The translations under genes and the position numbers were made by a program. Below the pieces are notes generated by a model, which made no database searches, had not been told where the DNA came from, and worked only from the letters and a program-made list of their open reading frames with translations. From Vibrio mimicus (GTDB taxonomy: Bacteria; Pseudomonadota; Gammaproteobacteria; Enterobacterales; Vibrionaceae): a DNA stretch of 64,000 nucleotides. Shown piece after piece: positions 56,167 through 64,000 of the stretch (position 1 is its first letter; every line of letters starts with the position of its first letter). The DNA lies in contig NZ_CP077426.1 of assembly GCF_019048845.1 (NCBI RefSeq), positions 3,085,501 to 3,149,500 of the forward strand. Direction: 5' to 3'.

Positions 56167-58128
56167 TTAGCGTGCACGCTGACTGAGTAACAGCAGCAGG
56201 AAATAGCTGCCACCAATGATTGCCACTAGCGTGCCTGCGGCAATTTGCGCGGGGAATAACAAGGCTTGCCCCAACCAGTCTGCCCACAACATCAAGGTAC
56301 CACCGACCAACGCAGCGAGCAGAAGTTGAGATGGAGCACGCTGCGCGCCGAGCATCATCGCCATGTGTGGCGCAATCAAACCGACAAAGCTGACGGGCCC
56401 CATGGTCGCGGTTACCAAAGCACACAACAGCGCGACCAAGATCAGCAAAACTAAGCTGGCGCGACTCGCACTCAAGCCGCGAGCAGTAGCAAAACCACGC
56501 CCAATCGAAATCAAAGTAAGCCAACGGGACAAGCCAAGCGCCAACAGTGTTAGCCCCACCACACCCACGCTGAGCAGCAACGCTTGCTCGCCCGTGACAC
56601 GATAAGTTGAGCCCGATAGCCACAGCAAAATCTGATAGCTCTCGCCCGTTCCTTTGGCCAAGGTAAAGTGCACCAAGGCTTCCAGCAGTGCGGTGATGGC
56701 AATCCCAGTCAAGATCAAGCTAGAAGGCGCGTAATAATGGCGCCGCCCAAGCAGCAACAGCGCCACCAACACCGCAGCGCTGCCGAGCAGCGCCGTCATC
56801 CAGTGGGTGCTCTGCAAACTTTGCCCTAAAAACAAGCTAGCAAACACCAAGGCAAACGTAGCCCCCGAAGAGACGCCCAAAATATCAGGGCTGGCTAACG
56901 GGTTATAAATCAGCCGTTGCAGTAACGTTCCCGCGATCGCCAATCCCACCCCAGCAAACAGCGCGGTGAGCATGCGCGGCCAACGAAGCGGCCATTGAAA
57001 CTCACTCGGCAGCGCCCAGCTTGCACTTTCCATCTGCCAACCAATATGTAAACCCAGAGCCAACAACAAAGCCGCCGCAATGAGCATCACCGCCCATCGA
57101 GAAGGCGAACGGCGATGTGAAGACAAGGAGATAGAGAGCGAATCCTGCGCTTGGAGCTGGCGGCGACTAAACCAGATCAGCGCCGGAGCACCAATCACGG
57201 CGGCGGTAATGCCGCTAGGCACCACTTCCTCCGCCCACACGCTCAGCCCCATGGCGAGCATGTCAGTGGTAAGCAGCAACAACGCGCCAAGCAGCGCACT
57301 GCTGTACAACTCCATTTTGGGCGTGCGCGCCCCCAGTGAACGGGCGATATTCGGGGTTAATAAACCGATAAAACCGATCACCCCAACCGCAGTAATCGAT
57401 GCGGATACCAACCAAATCCCGCCGGCCATCAGAAACAAGAAAGCAGGCAATACCGCTAAACCACGCGCCGCCGCCCCTTCATGGCCTAGCCGAAGCAAAG
57501 TCAGCACTCGTGGTGCAAACAGCAGTAACGGGAACACCAAAGTCAAACGCGGCAGCAACCAAGTGAGCCACTCCCAGCCGTTTTGCGCTAAATCACCGGC
57601 ACCCCACATAAATACATTCTGGGCGAACTCTTCGTTCAGCAGCACCAAGGCCGTGGCAATCGAACCTAACAAAATGTTCACCACCATGCCGGAAACGACT
57701 AGCGGTAATCCGGTGAGATTGCGTAGCCCCGCAATCGAGATTATCAGTGCGAAAGCGAGCAGTGCTCCAGCCATCGCAGCCAATGCGCTGTAATCGGCCA
57801 CCCAATCACTGAACCAGATATTGACGATAATCAGCCCCAACCAAGCACCGGATGAGGTTCCCAACGTCAGCGGTGAGGTGAGTCGGTTTTGGGTCAACTG
57901 TTGCATCACGCTGCCCACCAACCCAAGCACCGCGCCGACCACTATGGCCATCACCGCACGGGGTAGCTGCGCGTAGATAAAATTCACCTGCGCGAAACTT
58001 TGCGCGACTTGATGACCGAGCACCAATTGCCACTGCTCATTGAGGGTTAAATTGTGCCCCCACTGTAAGCTAACAAGCGTCAACAGCAGAGTCAGCGCCC
58101 CCAAACCAGTTAAACGCAGCACACTCAT
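56167..58128 (-). CDS. fhuB: Ferric-hydroxamate ABC permease FhuB (fused double permease)
   Basis: 653 residues made of two homologous FecCD-type halves (about 1-325 and 330-653), some 20 membrane helices in total. Each half has the ATPase-coupling loop: GVIGFIGLLTPNIARSLG and GPVSFVGLIAPHMAMMLG. Also PRAVMAIVVGAVLGLVGSVMQQ and PRMLTALFAGVGLAIAGTLLQR. Fused permeases of this length are characteristic of FhuB. Starts 2 bases after the fhuD stop. Confidence 0.95.
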   Translation of the reverse strand: MSVLRLTGLGALTLLLTLVSLQWGHNLTLNEQWQLVLGHQVAQSFAQVNFIYAQLPRAVMAIVVGAVLGLVGSVMQQLTQNRLTSPLTLGTSSGAWLGLIIVNIWFSDWVADYSALAAMAGALLAFALIISIAGLRNLTGLPLVVSGMVVNILLGSIATALVLLNEEFAQNVFMWGAGDLAQNGWEWLTWLLPRLTLVFPLLLFAPRVLTLLRLGHEGAAARGLAVLPAFLFLMAGGIWLVSASITAVGVIGFIGLLTPNIARSLGARTPKMELYSSALLGALLLLTTDMLAMGLSVWAEEVVPSGITAAVIGAPALIWFSRRQLQAQDSLSISLSSHRRSPSRWAVMLIAAALLLALGLHIGWQMESASWALPSEFQWPLRWPRMLTALFAGVGLAIAGTLLQRLIYNPLASPDILGVSSGATFALVFASLFLGQSLQSTHWMTALLGSAAVLVALLLLGRRHYYAPSSLILTGIAITALLEALVHFTLAKGTGESYQILLWLSGSTYRVTGEQALLLSVGVVGLTLLALGLSRWLTLISIGRGFATARGLSASRASLVLLILVALLCALVTATMGPVSFVGLIAPHMAMMLGAQRAPSQLLLAALVGGTLMLWADWLGQALLFPAQIAAGTLVAIIGGSYFLLLLLSQRAR

Positions 58129-58130
58129 GA

Positions 58131-59075
58131 TTACGGAGCCACCGCCAGCAAGCTTTCGGTGATCGCTTCTGCGCTATAACGCAGTGACATCGCCCCACCA
58201 TAACTCCACACGGAACGTACTGAATTGACACGCCCCGCCTGCACAAAGGGCATCGCGCGCCACAGCACCGATTTTTGCACTTTTTTCTCTTCCGCAAACG
58301 GCAAGAAATAGAGCACATAGCCTTGCTCAACGTGTTGCAACTCACTCAAGCGTTTTTGCACTATGCCCCACTCTTTCGGCGGCTGCGGCAGCGCTGACGA
58401 TAAACCGAGCTGTTCTAGCACATATTGCGGCGTGGAGTTTTCGGTATACAGAAACACCGAGGTTGGGTTGGCAAAACGCAGCGTCACTACCGCAGGTAAA
58501 GTGTCATCAAAGGCGTGCTGTAGCGAAGCTTTCAGCTCAGCAAAACGGGCATACATCGCCTCCAACTTTTGCTGCGCCACCGCCTCTTTACCAAACAAGG
58601 TAGCTAAGGTTTTAAAGTGGGAAATCGCCACTTGGGCAGCGTTATCTTGCTCAGCAAAGTTGGGCAGATACACCACTGGCGCTATGCGCCCTAAGGTGGC
58701 CAGCAAATCTTGTTGCGGCCCTGCAGCTAAAATGACATCCGGTTTGAGTGCGGCGATTTTCTCTAAATTCGGCTCCGTACGAGTGCCAATATCTTGCACC
58801 GAACTTGGCAAAGCAGGTTGCACAACCCACTGCGCGTAAGAACTCAATTCCGGTGCGCCAACGGGCTGAATGCCCAGTTCTAGCACTTGCTCAAGCAAAT
58901 CCCAGTTCAGCACCACTACTCGCTGTGGAACTTCAGCGAAAGTGTGCGTACCTTGGCTATCCGTCAGCACAATTTGTGCTTGCACGGGCAATGCGAATAG
59001 GCAAAGCGCGGCAAACCAGCCAAAAACCGCCTTCGATCGGCAAATGTTCCGCAAACGAACACTCCATAGACTCAT
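58131..59075 (-). CDS. fhuD: Periplasmic ferric-hydroxamate binding protein FhuD
   Basis: 314 residues from the ATG at 59075 that overlaps the fhuC stop (TGATG); an in-frame ATG nine bases upstream is possible. Signal peptide AVFGWFAALCLFALPVQAQ, then RVVVLNWDLLEQVLELG and PNLEKIAALKPDVILAAGP of the class III siderophore-binding fold. Delivers the ferric siderophore to FhuB. Confidence 0.93.
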   Translation of the reverse strand: MSLWSVRLRNICRSKAVFGWFAALCLFALPVQAQIVLTDSQGTHTFAEVPQRVVVLNWDLLEQVLELGIQPVGAPELSSYAQWVVQPALPSSVQDIGTRTEPNLEKIAALKPDVILAAGPQQDLLATLGRIAPVVYLPNFAEQDNAAQVAISHFKTLATLFGKEAVAQQKLEAMYARFAELKASLQHAFDDTLPAVVTLRFANPTSVFLYTENSTPQYVLEQLGLSSALPQPPKEWGIVQKRLSELQHVEQGYVLYFLPFAEEKKVQKSVLWRAMPFVQAGRVNSVRSVWSYGGAMSLRYSAEAITESLLAVAP

Positions 59076-59860
59076 CAAGCACATACGATCGCAACCTTAT
59101 TAGTAGAAGAGTGGGCAATGGGATTCGGGTGATCGATCAAACGAATCGGTGAGTGATACAACTCGGACAGCCGCTGTTCATCGAGCAACAACTCAGCACT
59201 GCCTTCAAAGGCGATCTGCCCTTGCTTAAGCGCCACAATGTGGGTCGCGTAGCGCAGCGCCAAATTGAGATCATGCAAAATCACGATAATGCCCACGCCT
59301 TGGGTTTGATTGAGCTCCGCCAGCAGCGCCATCAATTGATATTGGTGATGCACATCAAGCGCTGACGTCGGCTCATCCAAAATCAGCACCGGAGATTGCT
59401 GCGCAAGCAGCATCGCCACCCAAGCGCGTTGACGCTCACCGCCGGAAAGCTCATCCGCCAAGTTATGCGCAAAACCACTCACACCCGTTTTTTCAAGTGC
59501 CGCATCGATAATCAGCTCATCTTCCTTGCGCCAACGACCCAAGGTACCGCGCCACGGAAAGCGCCCTAAACGCACCAACTCACGCACGGTTAATCCAGCG
59601 CTGGTCGGCAATTTCTGCGGCAAAAAGGCCACGGCTTTGGCGAGGGTTTTACTCGGCAGTAATGAGAGTGATTGACCATTGAGGGTCACTTGACCATTAT
59701 CGGGCGACTGTTGGCCCGACAGTAAACTGACTAAGGTGGATTTGCCGGAACCGTTGTGACCGAGCACAACTGTCAGCTCATGGGTCGGAATGGTCAAATG
59801 ATCGATCGCCAAAATGGTGCGCCCACCGCGAACCATTTGAATATCAGCCAACTGAAACAT
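59075..59860 (-). CDS. fhuC: Ferric-hydroxamate ABC ATPase FhuC
   Basis: 261 residues with Walker A GHNGSGKST, Q-loop FLPQKLP, signature LSGGERQR, Walker B LILDEPTSALD and switch His in ILHDLNLAL. Powers FhuB. Separated from fhuA by 131 bases containing a hairpin, then tightly coupled to fhuD. Confidence 0.96.
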   Translation of the reverse strand: MFQLADIQMVRGGRTILAIDHLTIPTHELTVVLGHNGSGKSTLVSLLSGQQSPDNGQVTLNGQSLSLLPSKTLAKAVAFLPQKLPTSAGLTVRELVRLGRFPWRGTLGRWRKEDELIIDAALEKTGVSGFAHNLADELSGGERQRAWVAMLLAQQSPVLILDEPTSALDVHHQYQLMALLAELNQTQGVGIIVILHDLNLALRYATHIVALKQGQIAFEGSAELLLDEQRLSELYHSPIRLIDHPNPIAHSSTNKVAIVCA

Positions 59861-59886
59861 TGATCCCCCCTAATAATTGGCGTTCA

Positions 59887-59922
59887 ATAAAAACAACAAA
59901 TCCCGCCAGAAGCGGGAGTTGT
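59887..59922 (-). terminator. Hairpin with T-run between fhuA and fhuC
   Basis: On the minus strand ACAAC-T-CCCGC/GCGGG-ATTT-GTTGT followed by TTTTATT. Lets fhuA be expressed above fhuCDB, by partial termination or 3' processing. Confidence 0.7.
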
Positions 59923-59991
59923 CTGGCAGCCAATCATCCAAGAATACGGACAATTGGCTACCCCAAACGGCAAGTTCACAACAATTGCCGA

Positions 59992-62091
59992 CTACCAGCG
60001 ATAGTTGGCACTGAGCACAGCACTGCGTGATTGGCCGTAGTAACACCAGTAATCACACCCAGAAACGAACTCGCGATCAAACAGGTTGTTGATGTTGAGC
60101 TGCGCTTGCCAGTTTTCTGTGATTTCATAGCCCGCCATCAGATCGACCAAGGTCACGCTCGGTACAGTACGATCGCTCGAACGAGGGTTATCTTTCGACT
60201 CACCGATGTAACGTACGCCAGAGCCAAACGTCCAGCCTTGTAGGCCAAGCTGCGCCGCATCGTAATCCAGCCACGCTGACGCTTGATGTTTCGGGATCAA
60301 ACCGGCTTGTTGCGTGCCCTTGCCACCCGTTTCATCGGTTTTGGCATCGGTGAAGGTGTAGCTGGCGGTCAATTTCAAGCTATCGGTGACATAACCTACG
60401 CTTTCGACTTCAATACCTTGGGCGGTCATTTCACCCGTTTGCGTTGCCACAAAAGTCGTTGGGTTGGTCACCAGCGCATTTTGTTGGGTGATATCAAACC
60501 AAGCCAAGTTGATGTAACCGTCATAAAACTCTGGCTGGTACTTCACGCCAACCTCAGTTTGTTCGCCTTTCAGTGGCTTATACAACTCACCCGTCGCGCT
60601 ATCGATGGTGCTGAGCACATCAAACGATTGTGAATAGCTGAGGTAAGGCGATACACCATTGCTGGCCAGATACATCAAACCCGCATTGAATGAAAACTCC
60701 GCATCGCTGCGGCTTTTACGCTGCGCGTTCTTTTGGCTTTCGTTTTCAGTATCGACCCAATCCATACGGCCGCCAATCAGGCCAATCCACTGCTGATCCA
60801 GCTTGATTTGGTACTGCGCGTACAAACTCGCTTGCTCTTTGGTAATGGTGCGATCCGCTGCGGAAGATTCATCGATAGGCGTGTAATTGCCATAAATCGG
60901 GTTGAACGGATTGATGGTGCCAAAGCTGTAGTTATCTAATTCAACACCTTGAGTCTGGTGGCGTTGCAGCTCTAAGCCCATCAACAGCGTGTTTTCAACA
61001 CGGGCAGAATCCCACTTCGCCACCGCTTTGTTATCTAAGCTCAAGCTTTCGGTTGAACCATCACGGAACACAATGCCTTGCGTTAATGTGTCTTTACTTG
61101 GGTCATCATTCGAGAAAGCGTAGCTGCTGCGCAGATAGAGATCGTTATCGCCGTAATTGAAGGTCTGTGACAGCGCCCAGACATCATTAAGATCATGCTC
61201 GAACAAGTAACCCAATGACACCTGACGACGCTCATACTTGTCGTAATCCGGTTGCCCTAAGTTGGTAGAGGGATCGATATGACCAACGTTGGAATCGATT
61301 AAGGTGCCCGCCGCAGGGAAAAATGGGTTAGTCGGCACACCGCTGTCTTCCAAAAAGCTCGCCAACAGGGTTAAACGGGTTTGCTCAGAAATATCGATGC
61401 TGAGACTTGGCGCAAGGTAGTTACGGCTGGTTTGCGTACCGTTCAACTGACCATCATTCTCTTTCATCAACGCGACTAAACGGTAACGCACGGAACCGTC
61501 TTGATTCGCGTAATCGGAGATGTCTAAGGTTAAGGTGCGCAGCGCATCATTACCCACTTGTAGGCCAACCTCACCTTGTGGAATGTCGGTCGGTTTCTTC
61601 TGCACCGCATTGACCACCCCACCCGGAGGTGCCTCACCATACAAAATCGAAGCAGGACCTTTCAGCACTTCAATACGCTCTAAAGCGTAAGGTTCGATAA
61701 GCCAAGTGTAGTAACCATCACGGAACAGGCGGCTGCCATCTTGATAGGTCGCAGCATCAAAACCACGCACTTTGAGCCAATCAGTATCATTGTCCGCGCC
61801 ATAAGGTTGAGCGGTGACGCCGGAGGTATAGCGCAGCGCTTCATCCAATTTTTGTGGCGCGCGAGCCACAATCTCTTCTTGAGTGACAATCGATAGCGCT
61901 TTTGGCGTTTCTTGAGCGGGTGTTTCCACTTTCAAGGCTGAAGCGGTCACCACTAAGGTTTCTAACTGCTCAGTTTCTTGGTTGGTATTGGCCATTACAC
62001 TCGGTGCGGCAACCAAAACAACAGGGATGAAGTGCAAGCGAAGCGCACGACGAATGTATTGTCCGATCTGACTCGGGCGAATATAACGCAT
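59992..62091 (-). CDS. fhuA: TonB-dependent ferrichrome-type receptor FhuA
   Basis: 699 residues: signal peptide to about residue 34 (FIPVVLVAAPSVMA), TonB box ETLVVTAS, plug domain with DWLKVRGFDAATYQDG and VLKGPASILYGEAPPGGVVN, then a 22-strand barrel ending VLSANYRW. The C-terminal NNLFDREFVSGCDYWCYYGQ with paired Cys is typical of FhuA-type siderophore receptors. Upstream Fur-box-like sequences and the fhuCDB genes point to ferric hydroxamate uptake. Confidence 0.93.
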   Translation of the reverse strand: MRYIRPSQIGQYIRRALRLHFIPVVLVAAPSVMANTNQETEQLETLVVTASALKVETPAQETPKALSIVTQEEIVARAPQKLDEALRYTSGVTAQPYGADNDTDWLKVRGFDAATYQDGSRLFRDGYYTWLIEPYALERIEVLKGPASILYGEAPPGGVVNAVQKKPTDIPQGEVGLQVGNDALRTLTLDISDYANQDGSVRYRLVALMKENDGQLNGTQTSRNYLAPSLSIDISEQTRLTLLASFLEDSGVPTNPFFPAAGTLIDSNVGHIDPSTNLGQPDYDKYERRQVSLGYLFEHDLNDVWALSQTFNYGDNDLYLRSSYAFSNDDPSKDTLTQGIVFRDGSTESLSLDNKAVAKWDSARVENTLLMGLELQRHQTQGVELDNYSFGTINPFNPIYGNYTPIDESSAADRTITKEQASLYAQYQIKLDQQWIGLIGGRMDWVDTENESQKNAQRKSRSDAEFSFNAGLMYLASNGVSPYLSYSQSFDVLSTIDSATGELYKPLKGEQTEVGVKYQPEFYDGYINLAWFDITQQNALVTNPTTFVATQTGEMTAQGIEVESVGYVTDSLKLTASYTFTDAKTDETGGKGTQQAGLIPKHQASAWLDYDAAQLGLQGWTFGSGVRYIGESKDNPRSSDRTVPSVTLVDLMAGYEITENWQAQLNINNLFDREFVSGCDYWCYYGQSRSAVLSANYRW

Positions 62092-62156
62092 GATAAAAAC
62101 CTCTGCTGTATGATTTGAGAATTGTTTTTATTAGTATTAACTTCCCGCAATTTTAG

Positions 62157-62201
62157 TGATAATCAGCTTAATTAAAAGCAAAAGTTGCGAATCATTCTCA
62201 A
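62157..62201. promoter_or_regulatory. Fur-box-like sequences in the fhuA/ABC exporter divergent region
   Basis: TGCGAATCATTCTCA (62187-62201) matches the 7-1-7 Fur motif TGATAATNATTATCA at 11 of 14 defined bases. TGATAATCAGCTTAA (62157-62171) has a perfect left half. Both lie in the 135 bases between the divergent starts and could repress both genes when iron is plentiful. Confidence 0.7.
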
Positions 62202-62226
62202 TTTTATTCAGTAAGGCACTCTGTTC

Positions 62227-64000
62227 ATGTTCCAATGGTTTGAAAAACTGACCGAACCTTTTCCGGCTCAAGAGCCGCAAACACCGCCTAAATCTTTGGT
62301 TGCCTTCTGCCGTTATTACACGCAAGGCTTTGAAAAACCGCTGTTATTGATGTCGCTACTCAGCGCCTGCGTAGCGATGGCAGAAGTCACACTCGTACGT
62401 TACATGGGGGAAATTGTTGATATTCTCAGCACTCAAGAACGCCTCCAGTTTTGGGAAATGCATGGCGAACGGCTGTGGACGATGGCGGCACTGGTACTGG
62501 TGGTGATGCCGATTCTGGCACTCGTACACTCGATGTTGCTGCATCAAACTATTTTGGGTAACTACCCAATGTCGATCCGTTGGTCGACCCATCGCTACTT
62601 ACTCAAACAAAGTATCGGCTTCTTCCAACGTGATTTTGCTGGGCGCGTTGCGACAAAAGTGATGCAAAATGCGAATAGCGTGCGCGAAACGGTGCTGAAA
62701 TTGGTCGATCTGTCGGTCTATATCGCGGTGTATATGGTGTCGATGCTAGTGATGATTGCCGAGGCTGACAAAGTTTTGGTGGTGCCGATCCTCGTTTGGT
62801 TACTCTTCTATATCGCGATTCAGGTCTACTTCGTACCACGCCTAAAAACCATCTCGACCGATCAAGCCAACGCACAATCGCAAATGACCGGGCGGATTGT
62901 TGATACCTACACCAACATCACCACCGTGAAACTTTTCTCCCATTCTCAGCGCGAAACCACCTACGCCAGAGCAGGAATGACGCAATTTTTGCACACGGTT
63001 TATCGCCAAATGCGTACCTTAACCTCGCTTCTCTACAGTGTGGATCTGATCAACTATCTATTACTGTTTAGCATTGCAGCCCTCTCAATCCAGTTATGGC
63101 TCGCGGAAACAGTCACCGTCGGGGTGATCGCAATTGGCATTACGATCGCGCTGCGCATGCAAGGCATGTCAAAGTGGATCATGTGGGAAATTCGCGCTCT
63201 ATTTGAAAGCATTGGCACCGTGATTGACAGCATGAACACCATAGCGAACCCAGTGGAAATTGAGGATCGCCCGCAAGCAAAATCGCTCCAAGTGAAATTT
63301 GGTGAGCTGAGCTTCGCGCAAGTTCGTTTTGGTTACAGCGCGCAAAAAACCGTGTTTGACGATCTCAATTTAGTGATTCAAGCCGGAGAAAAAGTCGGCA
63401 TTGTCGGCCGCTCTGGCGCGGGCAAATCCACATTAGTCAATCTACTGCTGCGCTTTTATGATGTGCAAAGCGGCCAAATTCGAATTGATGGGCAAGACAT
63501 TAGCCATGTCAGCCAAGAATCGTTGCGCCGCCATATCGGCATGATCACCCAAGATACTTCACTGCTGCACCGCTCGATCCGCGATAACATTTTGTACGGC
63601 GACCCGGATGCCGATCAAGCCGCCATCGAAGAAGCCGCTCGCCAAGCGCATGCTCATGATTTCATTCAGGCGTTGCAAGATGAGCAAGGCCGCACTGGGT
63701 ATGATGTTCAAGTCGGTGAACGTGGCGTGAAACTGTCTGGCGGCCAACGTCAACGTATTGCGATCGCACGCGTGCTATTGAAAAACGCGCCAATCTTGAT
63801 CATGGACGAAGCCACTTCCGCACTCGATTCTGAAGTGGAATCAGCCATTCAAGAGAATCTGCATACTTTGATGGCAGGCAAAACCGTGATTGCGATTGCG
63901 CACCGTTTATCGACGATTGCCGCGATGGATCGGCTGATTGTGATGGATGAAGGGAAAATCGTAGAGCAAGGCACGCATCAAGAGCTACTGGCACACAAAG
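62227..64000 (+). CDS. ABC exporter, fused membrane and ATPase domains (3' end cut by window)
   Basis: 591 residues visible. Type IV exporter fold with about six membrane helices (first LLLMSLLSACVAMAEVTLV), then the ATPase: Walker A GRSGAGKST, signature LSGGQRQRIAIARVLL, Walker B LIMDEATSALD, switch His in AIAHRLST. Annotated in V. cholerae as a hemolysin-secretion-like ATP-binding protein; no hemolysin or accessory genes are seen. Divergent from fhuA with Fur-like boxes between, so an iron-linked role such as siderophore handling is possible but unproven. Confidence 0.88.
   Translation, partial: MFQWFEKLTEPFPAQEPQTPPKSLVAFCRYYTQGFEKPLLLMSLLSACVAMAEVTLVRYMGEIVDILSTQERLQFWEMHGERLWTMAALVLVVMPILALVHSMLLHQTILGNYPMSIRWSTHRYLLKQSIGFFQRDFAGRVATKVMQNANSVRETVLKLVDLSVYIAVYMVSMLVMIAEADKVLVVPILVWLLFYIAIQVYFVPRLKTISTDQANAQSQMTGRIVDTYTNITTVKLFSHSQRETTYARAGMTQFLHTVYRQMRTLTSLLYSVDLINYLLLFSIAALSIQLWLAETVTVGVIAIGITIALRMQGMSKWIMWEIRALFESIGTVIDSMNTIANPVEIEDRPQAKSLQVKFGELSFAQVRFGYSAQKTVFDDLNLVIQAGEKVGIVGRSGAGKSTLVNLLLRFYDVQSGQIRIDGQDISHVSQESLRRHIGMITQDTSLLHRSIRDNILYGDPDADQAAIEEAARQAHAHDFIQALQDEQGRTGYDVQVGERGVKLSGGQRQRIAIARVLLKNAPILIMDEATSALDSEVESAIQENLHTLMAGKTVIAIAHRLSTIAAMDRLIVMDEGKIVEQGTHQELLAHK

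Noticed and set aside
56021..56623. 200-codon minus-strand frame overlapping the fhuB 3' part
   Set aside because: Out-of-frame reading of fhuB, extending into the convergent murR; no conserved features.
57080..57793. 237-codon forward frame opposite fhuB
   Set aside because: Low-complexity Ala/Pro/Ser-rich product as expected from antisense of a membrane protein gene.

Overview
The window is a piece of Vibrio chromosome I, most likely Vibrio cholerae or a very close relative. Gene order from the right edge to about 21.6 kb (ABC exporter, fhuACDB, murRQP, yqhA, yicC, rph-pyrE, lpxN/lpxL, slmA, coaBC, chemoreceptor, radC, rpmBG, mutM, coaD, LPS core genes, waaA, waaF, waaL, hldD) matches, from memory, the V. 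cholerae interval that leads up to the O-antigen locus. The O-antigen genes found here are not those of serogroup O1, so this looks like a non-O1 strain.

Region 1 (1-21,465, minus strand, AT-rich) is an O-antigen operon. It is read away from an RfaH/ops-type element at 21,502-21,513, beginning with wzz. Gene content predicts an O unit with three unusual amino sugars. (a) GlcNAc3N-acyl-uronic acid: TviB/WbpO-type dehydrogenase, WbpB/WlbA-type 3-oxidoreductase, WbpE aminotransferase, left-handed beta-helix acyltransferase. (b) dTDP-Fuc4N with a formyl-type substituent: RmlA, RmlB, WecE, formyltransferase, WecF-like GT56 transferase. (c) L-FucNAc converted to L-FucNAm: FnlA, FnlB, plus a LfnA/WbuX amidotransferase with HisH and HisF homologues. 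Wzx, Wzy and two GT4 glycosyltransferases complete the visible part; the left edge cuts fnlB. A decayed ISAs1-family element (IS1358-like) sits between wzx and wzy.

Region 2 (21,683-38,691) is the LPS inner/outer core (wav/waa) cluster: hldD, a GT4-NodB fusion, acetyltransferase, waaL, waaF, several GT9, GT32 and GT2 transferases, waaA, kdkA, and a compact HAD / nucleotidyltransferase-kinase / nucleotidyltransferase / WavE module of unknown product.

Region 3 (38,802-50,842) is housekeeping: coaD, mutM, rpmBG, radC, a Cache-domain chemoreceptor, coaBC, slmA, two lipid A late acyltransferases (lpxL and the hydroxyacyl enzyme lpxN), pyrE-rph with an attenuator, yicC.

Region 4 (50,909-64,000) is nutrient uptake: yqhA, a MurNAc operon murQ-murP-porin divergent from murR with a CRP site and two copies of a candidate MurR operator, then fhuCDB and fhuA for hydroxamate siderophores, divergent from an ABC exporter across Fur-box-like sequences. 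No tRNA, rRNA or CRISPR array was seen, and no gene-free stretch exceeds 300 bases.
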